This document shows positions 26,375 to 34,590 of a stretch of 39,449 nucleotides of DNA, piece after piece. Location of the stretch: positions 1 through 39,449 of the forward strand of contig CADCHI010000020.1 in the NCBI GenBank assembly GCA_902801165.1, written 5' to 3'. Source of the DNA: an uncultured Eubacteriales bacterium. GTDB lineage: Bacteria; Bacillota; Clostridia; Christensenellales; Aristaeellaceae. The notes beneath the pieces were generated by a model. It ran no database searches, had not been told where the DNA came from, and worked only from the letters and a program-made list of their open reading frames with translations. The first letter of the stretch is position 1, and each line of letters begins with the position of its first letter. The position numbers were made by a program, and so were the translations under genes.

Positions 26375-27184
26375 TTACAGTCGCTCTTTCAGCCACTCAA
26401 TATCCCTTTGAAGCGCCGCAAATCGACCGACGCAATTGAAAGCCCCCGTGTCGTACTCGTTTTCCAGCACCACCCAGCCGCCATAGCCGATGTCCCTCAT
26501 GGCGTTCAGGCATTCCTCTGCCTGACCGTGGCCCTCGCCCAGCAGCCTTGAACTCAGCGCCTCCGCCGTGCCGTCCTTCATGTGGACCTGGCAGATCCTG
26601 TCGCCGAGGCGCCTCAGCTGCTCCGCCGGGTCCTCGCCCCGGAAAAACACAGCGTTTTCATTGTCGAAGTAGATTTTGAAGTTGGGGCGGTTCACCCGGT
26701 CACACAACAGCAGGTTTTCCTCGCCGTTCAGCGTGTTCTCGCTGCCGACCACGATGCCGCTCTGCTCCGCCGCCGCGCAGGCCCATTGAAAAAAACGCGC
26801 CGCGGGCTCGATGTCCTCGCGCCCTCGAATGGTGAAGTCCGCGAAGTTGGGGATCTGGAGGATGCCGATGCCGAGGGCCGACGCCGCTTCGATGGCCGCG
26901 GTGACAATCTCGTGGCACAGCGCCTCCTGCGCCGCATCCTTCGGGCGCAGGCTGCAGCACCCGCCCAGCGCGTTCACCGCTAACGCCGGGAACGCCACGG
27001 CGTACTTCTGCCGGGCGTCCAGCCAGTATTTTTGAACGCCCGGGTCAGAAAGCGGCAGGCAGCGCCGCGCTTCTCCCAGGTCAAGCTCCACGCCGTCCAG
27101 CCCGAGCTCCGCCGCCATGCGGCAGGCCATCGGGCCCTGGATAGGCGAGCACCACTCCGCGATACCAATGCGTTTTTCGTTCAT
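26375..27184 (-). CDS. Sugar phosphate isomerase/epimerase-like TIM barrel protein
   Basis: This 269-residue protein belongs to the xylose-isomerase-like / AP endonuclease 2 superfamily. The metal-binding pattern is visible: GVELDLGEA near the N-terminus, GSENTLNGEE in the middle, the QVHMKDG motif and the C-terminal VLENEYD. Members isomerise or epimerise free sugars or inositols, or act as sugar dehydratases. The exact reaction is not assigned. It is the first gene of the hydrolase operon and probably handles a sugar released by the downstream enzymes. The start at 27184 has GGAGG seven bases upstream. Confidence 0.85.
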   Translation of the reverse strand: MNEKRIGIAEWCSPIQGPMACRMAAELGLDGVELDLGEARRCLPLSDPGVQKYWLDARQKYAVAFPALAVNALGGCCSLRPKDAAQEALCHEIVTAAIEAASALGIGILQIPNFADFTIRGREDIEPAARFFQWACAAAEQSGIVVGSENTLNGEENLLLCDRVNRPNFKIYFDNENAVFFRGEDPAEQLRRLGDRICQVHMKDGTAEALSSRLLGEGHGQAEECLNAMRDIGYGGWVVLENEYDTGAFNCVGRFAALQRDIEWLKERL

Positions 27185-27208
27185 ATAATTTCCTCCCATC
27201 ATGCCTCC

Positions 27209-27236
27209 ATTATATCATAATAACGGGACATTACAA
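27209..27236 (-). promoter_or_regulatory. Promoter of the glycan-hydrolase operon
   Basis: The minus strand has TTGTAA (27231-27236), a 16-bp spacer and a perfect TATAAT (27209-27214) ahead of the isomerase-like gene. The -35 box lies in the T-rich tail of the terminator that ends the transporter operon, so the two signals share bases. Confidence 0.65.
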
Positions 27237-27280
27237 AAGCTGCCGTCCGAAACGGTAATGCGTACCGCGGACGGCAGCTT
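27237..27280 (-). terminator. Terminator of the sugar ABC transporter operon
   Basis: A perfect 13-bp stem, AAGCTGCCGTCCG with its complement (27237-27249 and 27268-27280), is followed on the minus strand by TTTTGTAA. It lies 38 bp past the last permease gene. The T tract is short, so some read-through into the hydrolase operon is possible. Confidence 0.8.
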
Positions 27281-27318
27281 CACGATAAAAACGCGATTGC
27301 TTGAAATTCTTTCTGTAA

Positions 27319-28206
27319 TCAGCCCTTCACGCCGCCAATGACGATGCCCTTGACGAAGTACTTCTGCAGGAAGGGGTAGATGACCAGCACCGGCAGCACC
27401 GCGACCACGGCGATGCCCATGCGGATGCCCACCTGCGGAATCCGCATCTGGGAAGCCGCGACGCCCAGGGAGCTGGCGTTTCGGGAGAGGAACTCGATGT
27501 TCTTGATCATGTTGTTCAGGATCATCTGGATGGTGAACAGCCCCTGGTCGGTGACGTAGTACAGGCCGTTGGCCCAGTCGTTCCAGTAGTTGAGGCCCAC
27601 CATCAGCACCAGGGTGACCACCATGGGCTTCGAGAGGGGCACGATCACCGAGCGCAGGATGCGGAACTCCGTGGCCCCGTCCAGCTTGGCCGCCTCGATC
27701 AGCGCCACGGGGATGCTGCTCTGGAAGAAGGAGCGCATCATGATGACGTAGAAGGCGTTCATCATCAGGCCCGGCACGATCAGCGCCCAAATCGTGTTCT
27801 TGATGTGGAAGGTCTGGGCGTACATCATGTACGTGGGCACCAGGCCGCCGTTGAACAGCATCGTGAAGAACAGTATGAAGCTCAGCACCCCGCGATAGGG
27901 CAGGTCCTTCCGGGACAGCGGATAGGCGAACAGGATCGTCAGCAGCAGGTTGGCGGTGGTGCCGATGACCGTCACCACGATGGTCATCACATAGCCGTGC
28001 AGGATGGTGCCCTGGCTGCGGATGATGTAGCGGTAGGTCTCAAGGCTGAACACCTGGGGGAAGAAGCTGTAGCCGTTGCGGGTCAGGGTGGCCTCCTCGG
28101 TGAGGGAGGACATCACCATCAGCAGGAACGGCGCGACGCACAGCACGACCAGGAGGATCATGAAGGCGTGCATCAGGATTTGCTGAACTCTGTCATTTCG
28201 TACCAT
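27319..28206 (-). CDS. Carbohydrate ABC transporter permease, LplC/YtcP type
   Basis: This is a 295-residue inner-membrane permease of the CUT1 sugar-importer class with six transmembrane helices. The cytoplasmic EAA loop is clear, EAAKLDGATEFRILRSVIVP, and contacts the ATPase. The C-terminus with FVKGIVIGGVKG is standard for the LplC/YtcP group, which imports complex oligosaccharides in Firmicutes. No ATPase gene is encoded here; these systems often use a shared MsmK-type ATPase encoded elsewhere. The start has AGGAGG nine bases upstream and lies 18 bp after the other permease gene. Confidence 0.93.
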   Translation of the reverse strand: MVRNDRVQQILMHAFMILLVVLCVAPFLLMVMSSLTEEATLTRNGYSFFPQVFSLETYRYIIRSQGTILHGYVMTIVVTVIGTTANLLLTILFAYPLSRKDLPYRGVLSFILFFTMLFNGGLVPTYMMYAQTFHIKNTIWALIVPGLMMNAFYVIMMRSFFQSSIPVALIEAAKLDGATEFRILRSVIVPLSKPMVVTLVLMVGLNYWNDWANGLYYVTDQGLFTIQMILNNMIKNIEFLSRNASSLGVAASQMRIPQVGIRMGIAVVAVLPVLVIYPFLQKYFVKGIVIGGVKG

Positions 28207-28224
28207 GGATGCTCTCCTCCTTTC

Positions 28225-29172
28225 TCAGAACAGCGCGCTGTCCTTGTCGAGCTTGGAGACGACCAGGTTGGCCGCCATGACCAGCAGGAAGCCGCAGATG
28301 GACTGGAAGAAGCCCGCCGCGGCGGAGCGGCCCACGTCGTTCAACACGATCAGTCCCTTGTAGACGTACACGTCGATGGTGGTGGTCACATCGTACAGCA
28401 GGCCGGAGTCCATGGGCACCTGGTAGAACAGGCCGAAGTCCGAGTAGAACACGCGGCCGATGGCCAGCAGCGTCAGCGTGATGATGGTGGGGCGCAGGCC
28501 CGGCAGGGTCACGTGCCAGAGGCTCTGCCAGCGGTTCGCTCCGTCGATCACCGCCGCCTCGTACAGGCTGGTGTCGATGCCGATGACGGTGGCATAGTAG
28601 ATGATGGAGTTGTAGCCGAAGGTCTTCCACAGGTAGATGAAGGTGAGTATGAAGGGCCAGTACTTCGGCGTCATGTACCAGTTCAGCCGCTGGCCGCCCA
28701 GCAGGGACTTGTTGATGAAGCCCGCGTCGGTGGACAGGAAGGCGTAGCCGATGTAGCTGACGACCACCATGGAGATCAGGTACGGGATCAGGATGAAGAT
28801 CTGGTAGAGCTTCTGGGCGCTCTTGTTGCGCAGCTCGTTCATGATGACCGCCACGGCGATGGCCAGCACGGTGCCCAGCACGATGAACACGGCGTTGTAG
28901 CCCAGGGTGTTGCGGATCATGATGGCGGCGTCCCGGGTGGCGAACAGGAACTTGAAGTTCTTGAGGCCGGCCCAGGGGCTTCCGAAGATGCCCTTGGAGT
29001 AGTCGAACTGCTTGAAGGCCATCACCAGGCCGCCGATGGGCAGGTAGTTGTTGATGACCAGGTAGATCAGGCCGGGCAGCAGCATCAGGTAGAGCTCGCG
29101 ATGGCTCCACACGTTCCCCCAGCTGCCTTCGGGCTTGATCGCCACAGCGCCGCCGCGCTTTTTCTTGCTCAT
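28225..29172 (-). CDS. Carbohydrate ABC transporter permease, LplB type
   Basis: This is a 315-residue permease of the LplB group, partner of the downstream LplC-type protein. It has a basic N-terminus (MSKKKRGG) and helices starting at YLMLLPGLIYLVINNYLPI. The EAA-loop equivalent is YEAAVIDGANRWQSLWHVTLP. The start at 29172 has GGGAG seven bases upstream; the open frame extends farther, but that part has no ribosome site. It probably forms the membrane channel for the oligosaccharide delivered by the solute-binding protein encoded upstream. Confidence 0.93.
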   Translation of the reverse strand: MSKKKRGGAVAIKPEGSWGNVWSHRELYLMLLPGLIYLVINNYLPIGGLVMAFKQFDYSKGIFGSPWAGLKNFKFLFATRDAAIMIRNTLGYNAVFIVLGTVLAIAVAVIMNELRNKSAQKLYQIFILIPYLISMVVVSYIGYAFLSTDAGFINKSLLGGQRLNWYMTPKYWPFILTFIYLWKTFGYNSIIYYATVIGIDTSLYEAAVIDGANRWQSLWHVTLPGLRPTIITLTLLAIGRVFYSDFGLFYQVPMDSGLLYDVTTTIDVYVYKGLIVLNDVGRSAAAGFFQSICGFLLVMAANLVVSKLDKDSALF

Positions 29173-29251
29173 GTGCTCTCTCCCTTTCTCGCGTTCGCTT
29201 CGGTTCTCGTTGGCTTCATGGAAGCGCTGATCCGCTGTCCGCCGTCGGGCG

Positions 29252-29318
29252 GGCGGCGCATCGCCGCCTCCACGGAGGGGGCTTGTGGGAATCGGGGCTG
29301 CCACATGTGGGCAGCCCC
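29252..29318 (-). promoter_or_regulatory. Intercistronic stem-loops between binding protein and permease genes
   Basis: Two perfect hairpins lie in the 161-bp gap: a 9-bp stem GGGGCTGCC at 29294-29302 with 29310-29318, and a 7-bp stem GGCGGCG at 29252-29258 with 29262-29268. Neither has a T tract. Such structures after a binding-protein gene commonly protect that part of the message and raise its relative expression; that role is inferred here. Confidence 0.55.
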
Positions 29319-29333
29319 GGGGAAGGATTTGTC

Positions 29334-30806
29334 TTATGCCTGCTCAGCCAGGTAGGCGTCCAGCTGGGCCTGCATGTCGGCGATGACATCGTAGAAGCCG
29401 ATGGCGGTCAGCTCGGACTGGATGGCGGGCAGCACATCGTCCAGGGCCACGGTGCCGGTCAGCAGCACGTCGCGGTACTTCTCCTCGATGTTCTTGTAGG
29501 CGGCCACGAAGTCGCCCTTGTCGCTGGTGTCATAGAAGAAGCCGAAGGCGGCGGGCACGCGGACGGAGTCATCCCACTCGGCCACGGTGGCGGCGTAGTC
29601 ATCCACGGTCGCGGTGGCGCGGACGGGGTTCAGCAGGTAGTTGGGATAGGTGGCGGAAGCGGTGAAGCCGCCATAGGGCTCGTTCTCAGCGGTCATGCCC
29701 TCGGGATACTCGGCCTTGCCGTCGGCGTTCAGCACGTAGTGCTCGCCTTCGATGCCGAAGGACAGCAGGGTGTGCAGCTTGGCGTCGGTGTACAAGGCGC
29801 ACAGCAGGGTGAAGGCCTCGTCGGGATGGGCGCTGTTGCTGCTGATGCCGAACTGCAGGTTGCCGATGTCGGCGCAGTTGGCCATGGGGTCCACGATGAT
29901 GCCACCGGTCACGGTGTTGGGATAGAACATCTCCAGGGGATCGATGTCGGCGTTGTGCAGGGTGGCGAAGGCCGCGCCGGCGGTGACCATGTCGGAACCC
30001 TCGCGGGTGTTGCTGATGGCGTCAGCCATGATCAGGCCGTCGTTGTACCACTTGTTGGTGTAGGCGCAGAAGTCGCGGAAGCTGTCGGTCTCGAACATGC
30101 TCTTGATCTGGGTGTCGGTCAGCTCACCGTGGTCGGCATTGTTCAGGAAGCCAAAGGTGGTCAGGCCGACGGAGCGGATGTAGGGGCGAATCCAGGTCAT
30201 GTCTTTGGAGGACTGGGGCACCAGGGTGTAGATCTCCGGATGGGCCTCGTGCACCTGATACAGCACCTCGCCCAGCTTGTCCATGCTGTCAATAGAGGCG
30301 GCGTCGATGCCCATCTCCTCGACGATGTCCTTGTTCATAACCACGGTCTCATAGCCGCCGTACTGGTACTTGCGCACGAAGCCGTACAGCTTGCCGTTCA
30401 TGCTGGAAGCCTTCAGCTCGGCTTCGGTGAACACGCTCTTGACCTCGTCGGGCGCGGCCTCGAAGCGGTCGGTCAGGTCGATCAGCTGGCCGTTGCGAAC
30501 GTAGTTCGCCAGCTGGCCGCCGTCGGTGAAGTAGCAGGTGATGTCCAGCTCGGGGGTGGTCATGGCCAGGTTGGCGGCCTGCTCGAAGTTGCCGATCTCG
30601 ATGTAGACCAGCTTGGTCTGGATGCCGTAGTTCTCGGCCAGGTGCTCGTTGATGGCGGCCTGGACCTTCTGGATGGCCTCTTCGGTATAGGGGGCCAGGG
30701 TCGGGATGTACAGGGAGACGGTCACCATGTCTTCAGCCATGGCGGCGGGGATCATCGCGCTGAGCATCATCAGGACGCACAGCAGAACGGCGACGAACTT
30801 CTTCAT
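29334..30806 (-). CDS. Extracellular solute-binding protein of the sugar ABC transporter
   Basis: This is a 490-residue substrate-binding protein, LplA-like, with a C-terminal DUF3502-type region (VPAAFGFFYDTSDKG through EEKYRDVLLTG). It would capture an oligosaccharide outside the cell and hand it to the two permeases. A 24-residue signal peptide MKKFVAVLLCVLMMLSAMIP ends in AAMA before Glu-Asp, a signal peptidase I site. There is no lipobox cysteine at the cleavage point, although Gram-positive binding proteins are normally lipoproteins. The start has GGAGG eight bases upstream. The gene is separated from the regulator by a terminator. Confidence 0.9.
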   Translation of the reverse strand: MKKFVAVLLCVLMMLSAMIPAAMAEDMVTVSLYIPTLAPYTEEAIQKVQAAINEHLAENYGIQTKLVYIEIGNFEQAANLAMTTPELDITCYFTDGGQLANYVRNGQLIDLTDRFEAAPDEVKSVFTEAELKASSMNGKLYGFVRKYQYGGYETVVMNKDIVEEMGIDAASIDSMDKLGEVLYQVHEAHPEIYTLVPQSSKDMTWIRPYIRSVGLTTFGFLNNADHGELTDTQIKSMFETDSFRDFCAYTNKWYNDGLIMADAISNTREGSDMVTAGAAFATLHNADIDPLEMFYPNTVTGGIIVDPMANCADIGNLQFGISSNSAHPDEAFTLLCALYTDAKLHTLLSFGIEGEHYVLNADGKAEYPEGMTAENEPYGGFTASATYPNYLLNPVRATATVDDYAATVAEWDDSVRVPAAFGFFYDTSDKGDFVAAYKNIEEKYRDVLLTGTVALDDVLPAIQSELTAIGFYDVIADMQAQLDAYLAEQA

Positions 30807-30861
30807 TGTGAAATCCTCCTGTCTTTTTTGTTCGGGAAGCCTGTTCCCATCTGACATCTTG

Positions 30862-30906
30862 ATTATAAAAAAACGAGGCCGCAAATCATATCCATTTTGC
30901 GACCCC
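30862..30906 (-). terminator. Terminator after the two-component genes, overlapping a -10 box
   Basis: On the minus strand an 11-bp stem (two G-U pairs, arms 30896-30906 and 30875-30885, loop of 10) is followed by seven T residues at 30867-30873. This is a strong intrinsic terminator downstream of the response regulator. The last T of the tract begins a perfect TATAAT (30862-30867) that could serve the binding-protein gene, although I find no good -35 box. Confidence 0.8.
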
Positions 30907-30966
30907 GATGATTGATTTTCCGACTTTCTGATCGTTTTCTTGTGGGTTTTGCCAAAAAAGCGATCA

Positions 30967-32058
30967 TTAAATCCCATTTTCCATTGACTTTCTGTAATCG
31001 GTGGGCGTCCTTCCGGTGAGCTTCCGGAACATCTGGGTGAAGTTGTTGTAGTTGTCGTAGCCCACCTTGGAGGCGATGACCGTGATGGGCAGGTCGGTGT
31101 TGGTCAGCAGCTTGACGGCGTAATCCACCTTTTGTTTCAGCACGAACTCCTTGTAGCCCATGCCCGTCTCCTTTTTGAAGGCCCGGGAGAAGTAATCCTC
31201 GTTCAGGCAGGCGTGCTGTGCCGCTTCGCTGCGGGAGATCATGTGGTCCATGTTCTGGCCGAGATAGTGGATCACCTCTCGGACGCGCTGCTCGGTGGTG
31301 AGCTCCTGGCCGTTGCCCTCCCTGCGGGCGCGGGCATCGAAGGCGCGCAGGCAGCGGTCCACCGCGTCCAGCAGCTCCCCGCGGTTCTCATAGCGCTTTC
31401 CCAGCGCGGCCTCATCCTCGCCGCCGTCCGCCAGCAGCGCCTTGAAGTCCGTCTTCAACAGGTGCGCCGCCACCCGGCAGGCTTCGAGAAAGGCATAGTA
31501 CAGCCGCCGGCGCTCGCCCTTGGCCCGCTTGTTCTGCGCCTCGGCCTGGTCCAGCAGCGCTGTGATCCGATTGCGCACCATCTGGGTCTCCCCCCGCTCG
31601 ATCCAGCGGCTCCACTCCATGGTCTCCTCCTGGGCGCTGGACAGCGTCTCGTCCACGCTGCGGCTCAGCTCGATCAGATTGCGCCGCTCCGCCAGGCTGC
31701 CGACAGCCCGCTCCAGCACCTTCTCGATCTCCGGGATAGCCGCCGGCTGGAGGATGTAGTCGTAGGCCCCGTTGCGCAGGGCTTCCCGGGCATAGGCGAA
31801 GTCGGCATGGGAGGTCAGGAAGATGCACAGCACCTCGGGGTGATGCTCCCGCTGCCAGCGCTGCAGGGCGATGCCGTCCTCTCCGGGCATCTCGATGTCC
31901 GTCAGCAGGATGTCCACGGCCTCGCCGTCCAGTATGGCCCTGGCATCGTGGACGTTCTCAGCCGTCAGCACGCAGTCCACGCCCAGCTTATTCCAGTCCA
32001 CCAGCTTCTTAGTCGCTTCCAGTATGCGCACCTGGTCGTCCACCAGCAGCACCTTCAC
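30967..32058 (-). CDS. YesN-type response regulator with AraC DNA-binding domain
   Basis: This is a 363-residue transcription regulator. The receiver domain at residues 1-125 has the acidic pair D7-D8 and phosphoacceptor Asp54 in LLTDIEMPGEDG. The conserved lysine position reads Gln104 (YILQPA), a substitution I recall from some YesN relatives. A linker helix region follows, and then an AraC-type double helix-turn-helix from about residue 260 (VIASKVGYDNYNNFTQMFRK). The start is GTG, overlapping the kinase stop as GTGA. It probably activates the adjacent transporter and hydrolase operons in response to an extracellular sugar signal. Confidence 0.92.
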   Translation of the reverse strand: MKVLLVDDQVRILEATKKLVDWNKLGVDCVLTAENVHDARAILDGEAVDILLTDIEMPGEDGIALQRWQREHHPEVLCIFLTSHADFAYAREALRNGAYDYILQPAAIPEIEKVLERAVGSLAERRNLIELSRSVDETLSSAQEETMEWSRWIERGETQMVRNRITALLDQAEAQNKRAKGERRRLYYAFLEACRVAAHLLKTDFKALLADGGEDEAALGKRYENRGELLDAVDRCLRAFDARARREGNGQELTTEQRVREVIHYLGQNMDHMISRSEAAQHACLNEDYFSRAFKKETGMGYKEFVLKQKVDYAVKLLTNTDLPITVIASKVGYDNYNNFTQMFRKLTGRTPTDYRKSMENGI

Positions 32059-33767
32059 GACCCTTTCCTCCCCTCTTCCCGCTCGTCGCCTTTCGCCCTC
32101 TCCAGCGGCAGGATCAGCTCGCTGACCGCGCCGTCGTCATTGTAGAAGCCCCAGCTGGCCGCGTCGCCGTAGTGGAAGCGGCAGCGCTTGAGCAGGTTGA
32201 CGATGCCCACGCCCAGGCCCTCCCGGTCCGCAGGCACGTGGCTGTTCAGCATGTCCAGCACCTCCGGCGGGTATCCGCCGCCCCGGTCGGCATAGGAGAT
32301 GTTCAGCGCCTCCCCGTCCTCGCCCTTCAGCCGGGCCACCCTCAGCCAGATCTCCAGCCGCTCGCGCCCGCTGCGCTTGGCGTATTTGACTGAGTTCTCC
32401 ACGAAGGTCTGCAGGGCCAGTATGGGGATCTGCAAATCGAGGTCCGCCTCGTCTATGTGGATCGCGCAAACGATTTCCCGCTGGGTCAGCTGCCGCTGCA
32501 GCTCCACGTAGTTTTCGACGAACGCCTTCTCCTCCCGCAGCGTCACGAAGGGCTTGTCCGGCTGCAGCAGGTAGCGCAGGTGCGTGGACAGGCAGAGCAG
32601 GAACTGCTCCAGCGTGTCGTATTCCTTCAGTTGCAGCATATAGTAGGCGTTTTTCAGGCAGTTCGTGTAGAAGTGAGGCGCCAGCTGCAGCTGGGTGTAT
32701 TGCAGCTGGGTGCGCTGCCGCTCCATCTGCTCCTCATAGGCCTGGTTCTTGTACTGCTCGATGCCCTTCAGCATGGTGTTGACCGCCTGGCGCACGTCCT
32801 CGATCTCCTGGATGCGGTTGGGCGCCTGGAAGTCGGCGTCCCACTGGCCGCCCTGGAGCTGGGTCATCGTCACCCTCATGTCCTCGAGAGGCACGGACAG
32901 CTCCCGGATGGCGAAGCGCCGCACGACGACGAAAAGCACCAGCAGCAGCAGTATGGCCGCCGCGATGGCGATGTGCTGGCCGTTGACCCAGCGGCCCCAG
33001 GATTCGTCCACCACGCGCACCAGCGTCACCCCGGTGGAGAGGTTGCCCTGGGCATAGGCCGTGTATTCCCACAGCCGGTTCGCGCCGACCGTCAGCTTCC
33101 CGGCGTCGATCTCCAGGTTCTCCACCCCGCAGCCGGGAATCCAATGGAACGCGCCGCCGCTGACATAGCCCCAGTGAGCATGATCGTTCCCCGAGGGCAG
33201 TACCGATTTCAGGCTGACAAACCCGCAGATCTTCGCGCCGGGCTTCTGCATGGACAGGAAGTAATAGTCGCTGTCCGAGCCCTCCACGACCATGGAATCG
33301 ACAGAAAAGCTGTCTACGCTGAGGTCCCTGCCGAGGGCGTTGAGCAGCTCCTGGTCCTGGTAGGAAATCGAACTGTCCATGTGATAGAGCACCGGCCTGA
33401 GGTCGCTGTAGACCATCATCAGGCCGCCGATGTTTCCGCTGGTCTGCATTTGCAGCTTCAACATATTCAGGGTGTTGTAGATACGGGCGGTGTTCTCCGC
33501 GCCGCTTTCTTCTGCCGGACTGCCTTCAAAAAAGGCCCCCGTGGAATAGATCGCGTTGACCGCCCTGCGCATATTGTCGTAGGCGCGGTTCAGCTCGCTG
33601 TTGGCGCTCTGCAGCAGCTCCACGTCATGATCATCCACCTGCCGATGATGCTGGCTCATGGTGAACACCAGCAGGGCCCCGGCAAGCAGCAGCAGCGCCG
33701 CCATGCCGATCACCAGGATCCGCAGCACGCTCTTTCGCAGGCTGAACATCGTTTTCTGATGCTTCAC
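32055..33767 (-). CDS. YesM-type sensor histidine kinase
   Basis: This is a roughly 570-residue membrane kinase. It has a transmembrane segment at the N-terminus (LVIGMAALLLLAGALLVF), an extracellular sensor of about 220 residues, a second helix (HIAIAAAILLLLVLFVVV) and a HAMP-like linker. The phosphoacceptor motif is LQLAPHFYTNCL, and the ATPase domain has the N box QTFVENSVKYA and glycine boxes DRGGGYPPE and GLGVGIVNLL. I chose a GTG at 33767, ten bases after GGAGG. A GTG at 33773 is too close to that site; the ATG at 33749 is an alternative. It signals to the overlapping YesN-type regulator. Confidence 0.9.
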   Translation of the reverse strand: MKHQKTMFSLRKSVLRILVIGMAALLLLAGALLVFTMSQHHRQVDDHDVELLQSANSELNRAYDNMRRAVNAIYSTGAFFEGSPAEESGAENTARIYNTLNMLKLQMQTSGNIGGLMMVYSDLRPVLYHMDSSISYQDQELLNALGRDLSVDSFSVDSMVVEGSDSDYYFLSMQKPGAKICGFVSLKSVLPSGNDHAHWGYVSGGAFHWIPGCGVENLEIDAGKLTVGANRLWEYTAYAQGNLSTGVTLVRVVDESWGRWVNGQHIAIAAAILLLLVLFVVVRRFAIRELSVPLEDMRVTMTQLQGGQWDADFQAPNRIQEIEDVRQAVNTMLKGIEQYKNQAYEEQMERQRTQLQYTQLQLAPHFYTNCLKNAYYMLQLKEYDTLEQFLLCLSTHLRYLLQPDKPFVTLREEKAFVENYVELQRQLTQREIVCAIHIDEADLDLQIPILALQTFVENSVKYAKRSGRERLEIWLRVARLKGEDGEALNISYADRGGGYPPEVLDMLNSHVPADREGLGVGIVNLLKRCRFHYGDAASWGFYNDDGAVSELILPLERAKGDEREEGRKGS

Positions 33768-33967
33768 TTCCACATTACCTCCTGCCACACAGCACAACAC
33801 CGCGCTTCCGATTTATGTGGCTGCCTTCGGCCAAAACCTCCACAAGCAGCCGTAGGACAATGATGCACAGCGCCTGAATTGAATCCAGTACCGCCTTTGG
33901 GGCACATTTTTCTTCCAACGGGATTTCTGAGGATTTGCGTTGTCCATCGATTGTATGAGCCAATTGA

Positions 33968-33996
33968 ATTTTATCATGTACGTGCATCAATATCAA
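33968..33996 (-). promoter_or_regulatory. Promoter of the two-component operon
   Basis: The minus strand shows TTGATA (33991-33996), a 17-bp spacer and TAAAAT (33968-33973). The message would have a leader of about 190 nt before the kinase start. I see no other clear element in that leader. Confidence 0.65.
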
Positions 33997-34000
33997 GAGT

Positions 34001-34418
34001 CCTGAAAGTCATTTGTCCTCCAAGGGGCAAAATACTCCGACCTTTGCCCGTCCTGGTTCAAGTTCGTTTTTTCACCCTCTTTGCTCCTTCATTTCCCTCC
34101 CCTTGCGACCCCCATCCCCCGCCCGGTGCCCGATTTGGGAATCGTCGTGGGCACACCGTGGTTCCCGTCGTGGTTCCCACTACTGTTCCCGCCTAAGTTC
34201 CAAGCTGTGGTTTTCTCTTTCCGAAACCACCTTTCAAGGGCTGGAAGCCCTGGTATTACGGCGTTTTGAATCTCTATCAGCTCCATTGGCATGTACTTGG
34301 ATTGGGTGCCGAAGCAGGTTCCCACGATGATGCCGATACTGCTCCAGAAGCCGGTTCCCGGGATGTTTCCCAGATTGCTCCCGCATGGTTTCCGCACGGT
34401 TCCCGAACTCTGTTTTTG
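34001..34418. repeat. GTTCCC-rich stretch without a convincing gene
   Basis: About six GTTCCC words and several near copies (TTTCCC, CTCCC) occur between roughly 34160 and 34410, often as GGTTCCC. A minus-strand frame (34089-34568) reads through them as repeated GN/GT dipeptides but has no ribosome binding site and runs into the 172-bp repeat, so I do not accept it as a gene. The repeats could be iteron-like sites or the relic of a mobile element. The remainder of this stretch shows nothing I recognise. Confidence 0.45.
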
Positions 34419-34590
34419 GAAATAAAAAGGCTCCGGAAGCGGTGCCTGCGCACGGTTTCCGGAGCTGGTTTTTGGTTCGGTTTTCATAGGAGCAAAGGGA
34501 AAACAATTTTGCCCCAAACAGGGAAAACGAGGTTGCCCCTCGACATGTACCTTATTCCCACTCGACAAGAAATTTCTGTGAATATCTTAT
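34419..34590 (-). repeat. 172-bp dispersed repeat, copy B, with terminator hairpin
   Basis: This is the ungapped second copy of 15884-16055, in the same orientation. The hairpin arms are at 34430-34438 and 34457-34465, followed on the minus strand by a run of T residues (AAAAA at 34424-34428 on the plus strand). It lies downstream of the permease/GGDEF/EAL gene, though 450 bp away, and upstream of the two-component operon. Confidence 0.75.

Noticed and set aside
23009-26551. Very long plus-strand frame (1180 codons) opposite the GH3 and DUF5060 genes
   Set aside because: It is antisense to well-supported enzymes with intact catalytic motifs. High-GC codon use opens the opposite frame; its translation is rich in H, Q, V, G and A with no domain.
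34160-34410. Possible CRISPR array suggested by repeated GTTCCC words
   Set aside because: The repeats are only 6-7 bp, irregularly spaced, and no cas gene is nearby.
34089-34568. Minus-strand frame of 159 codons with repeated GN/GT residues
   Set aside because: It is formed by the GTTCCC words and part of the 172-bp repeat, lacks a ribosome site, and matches no family I know.
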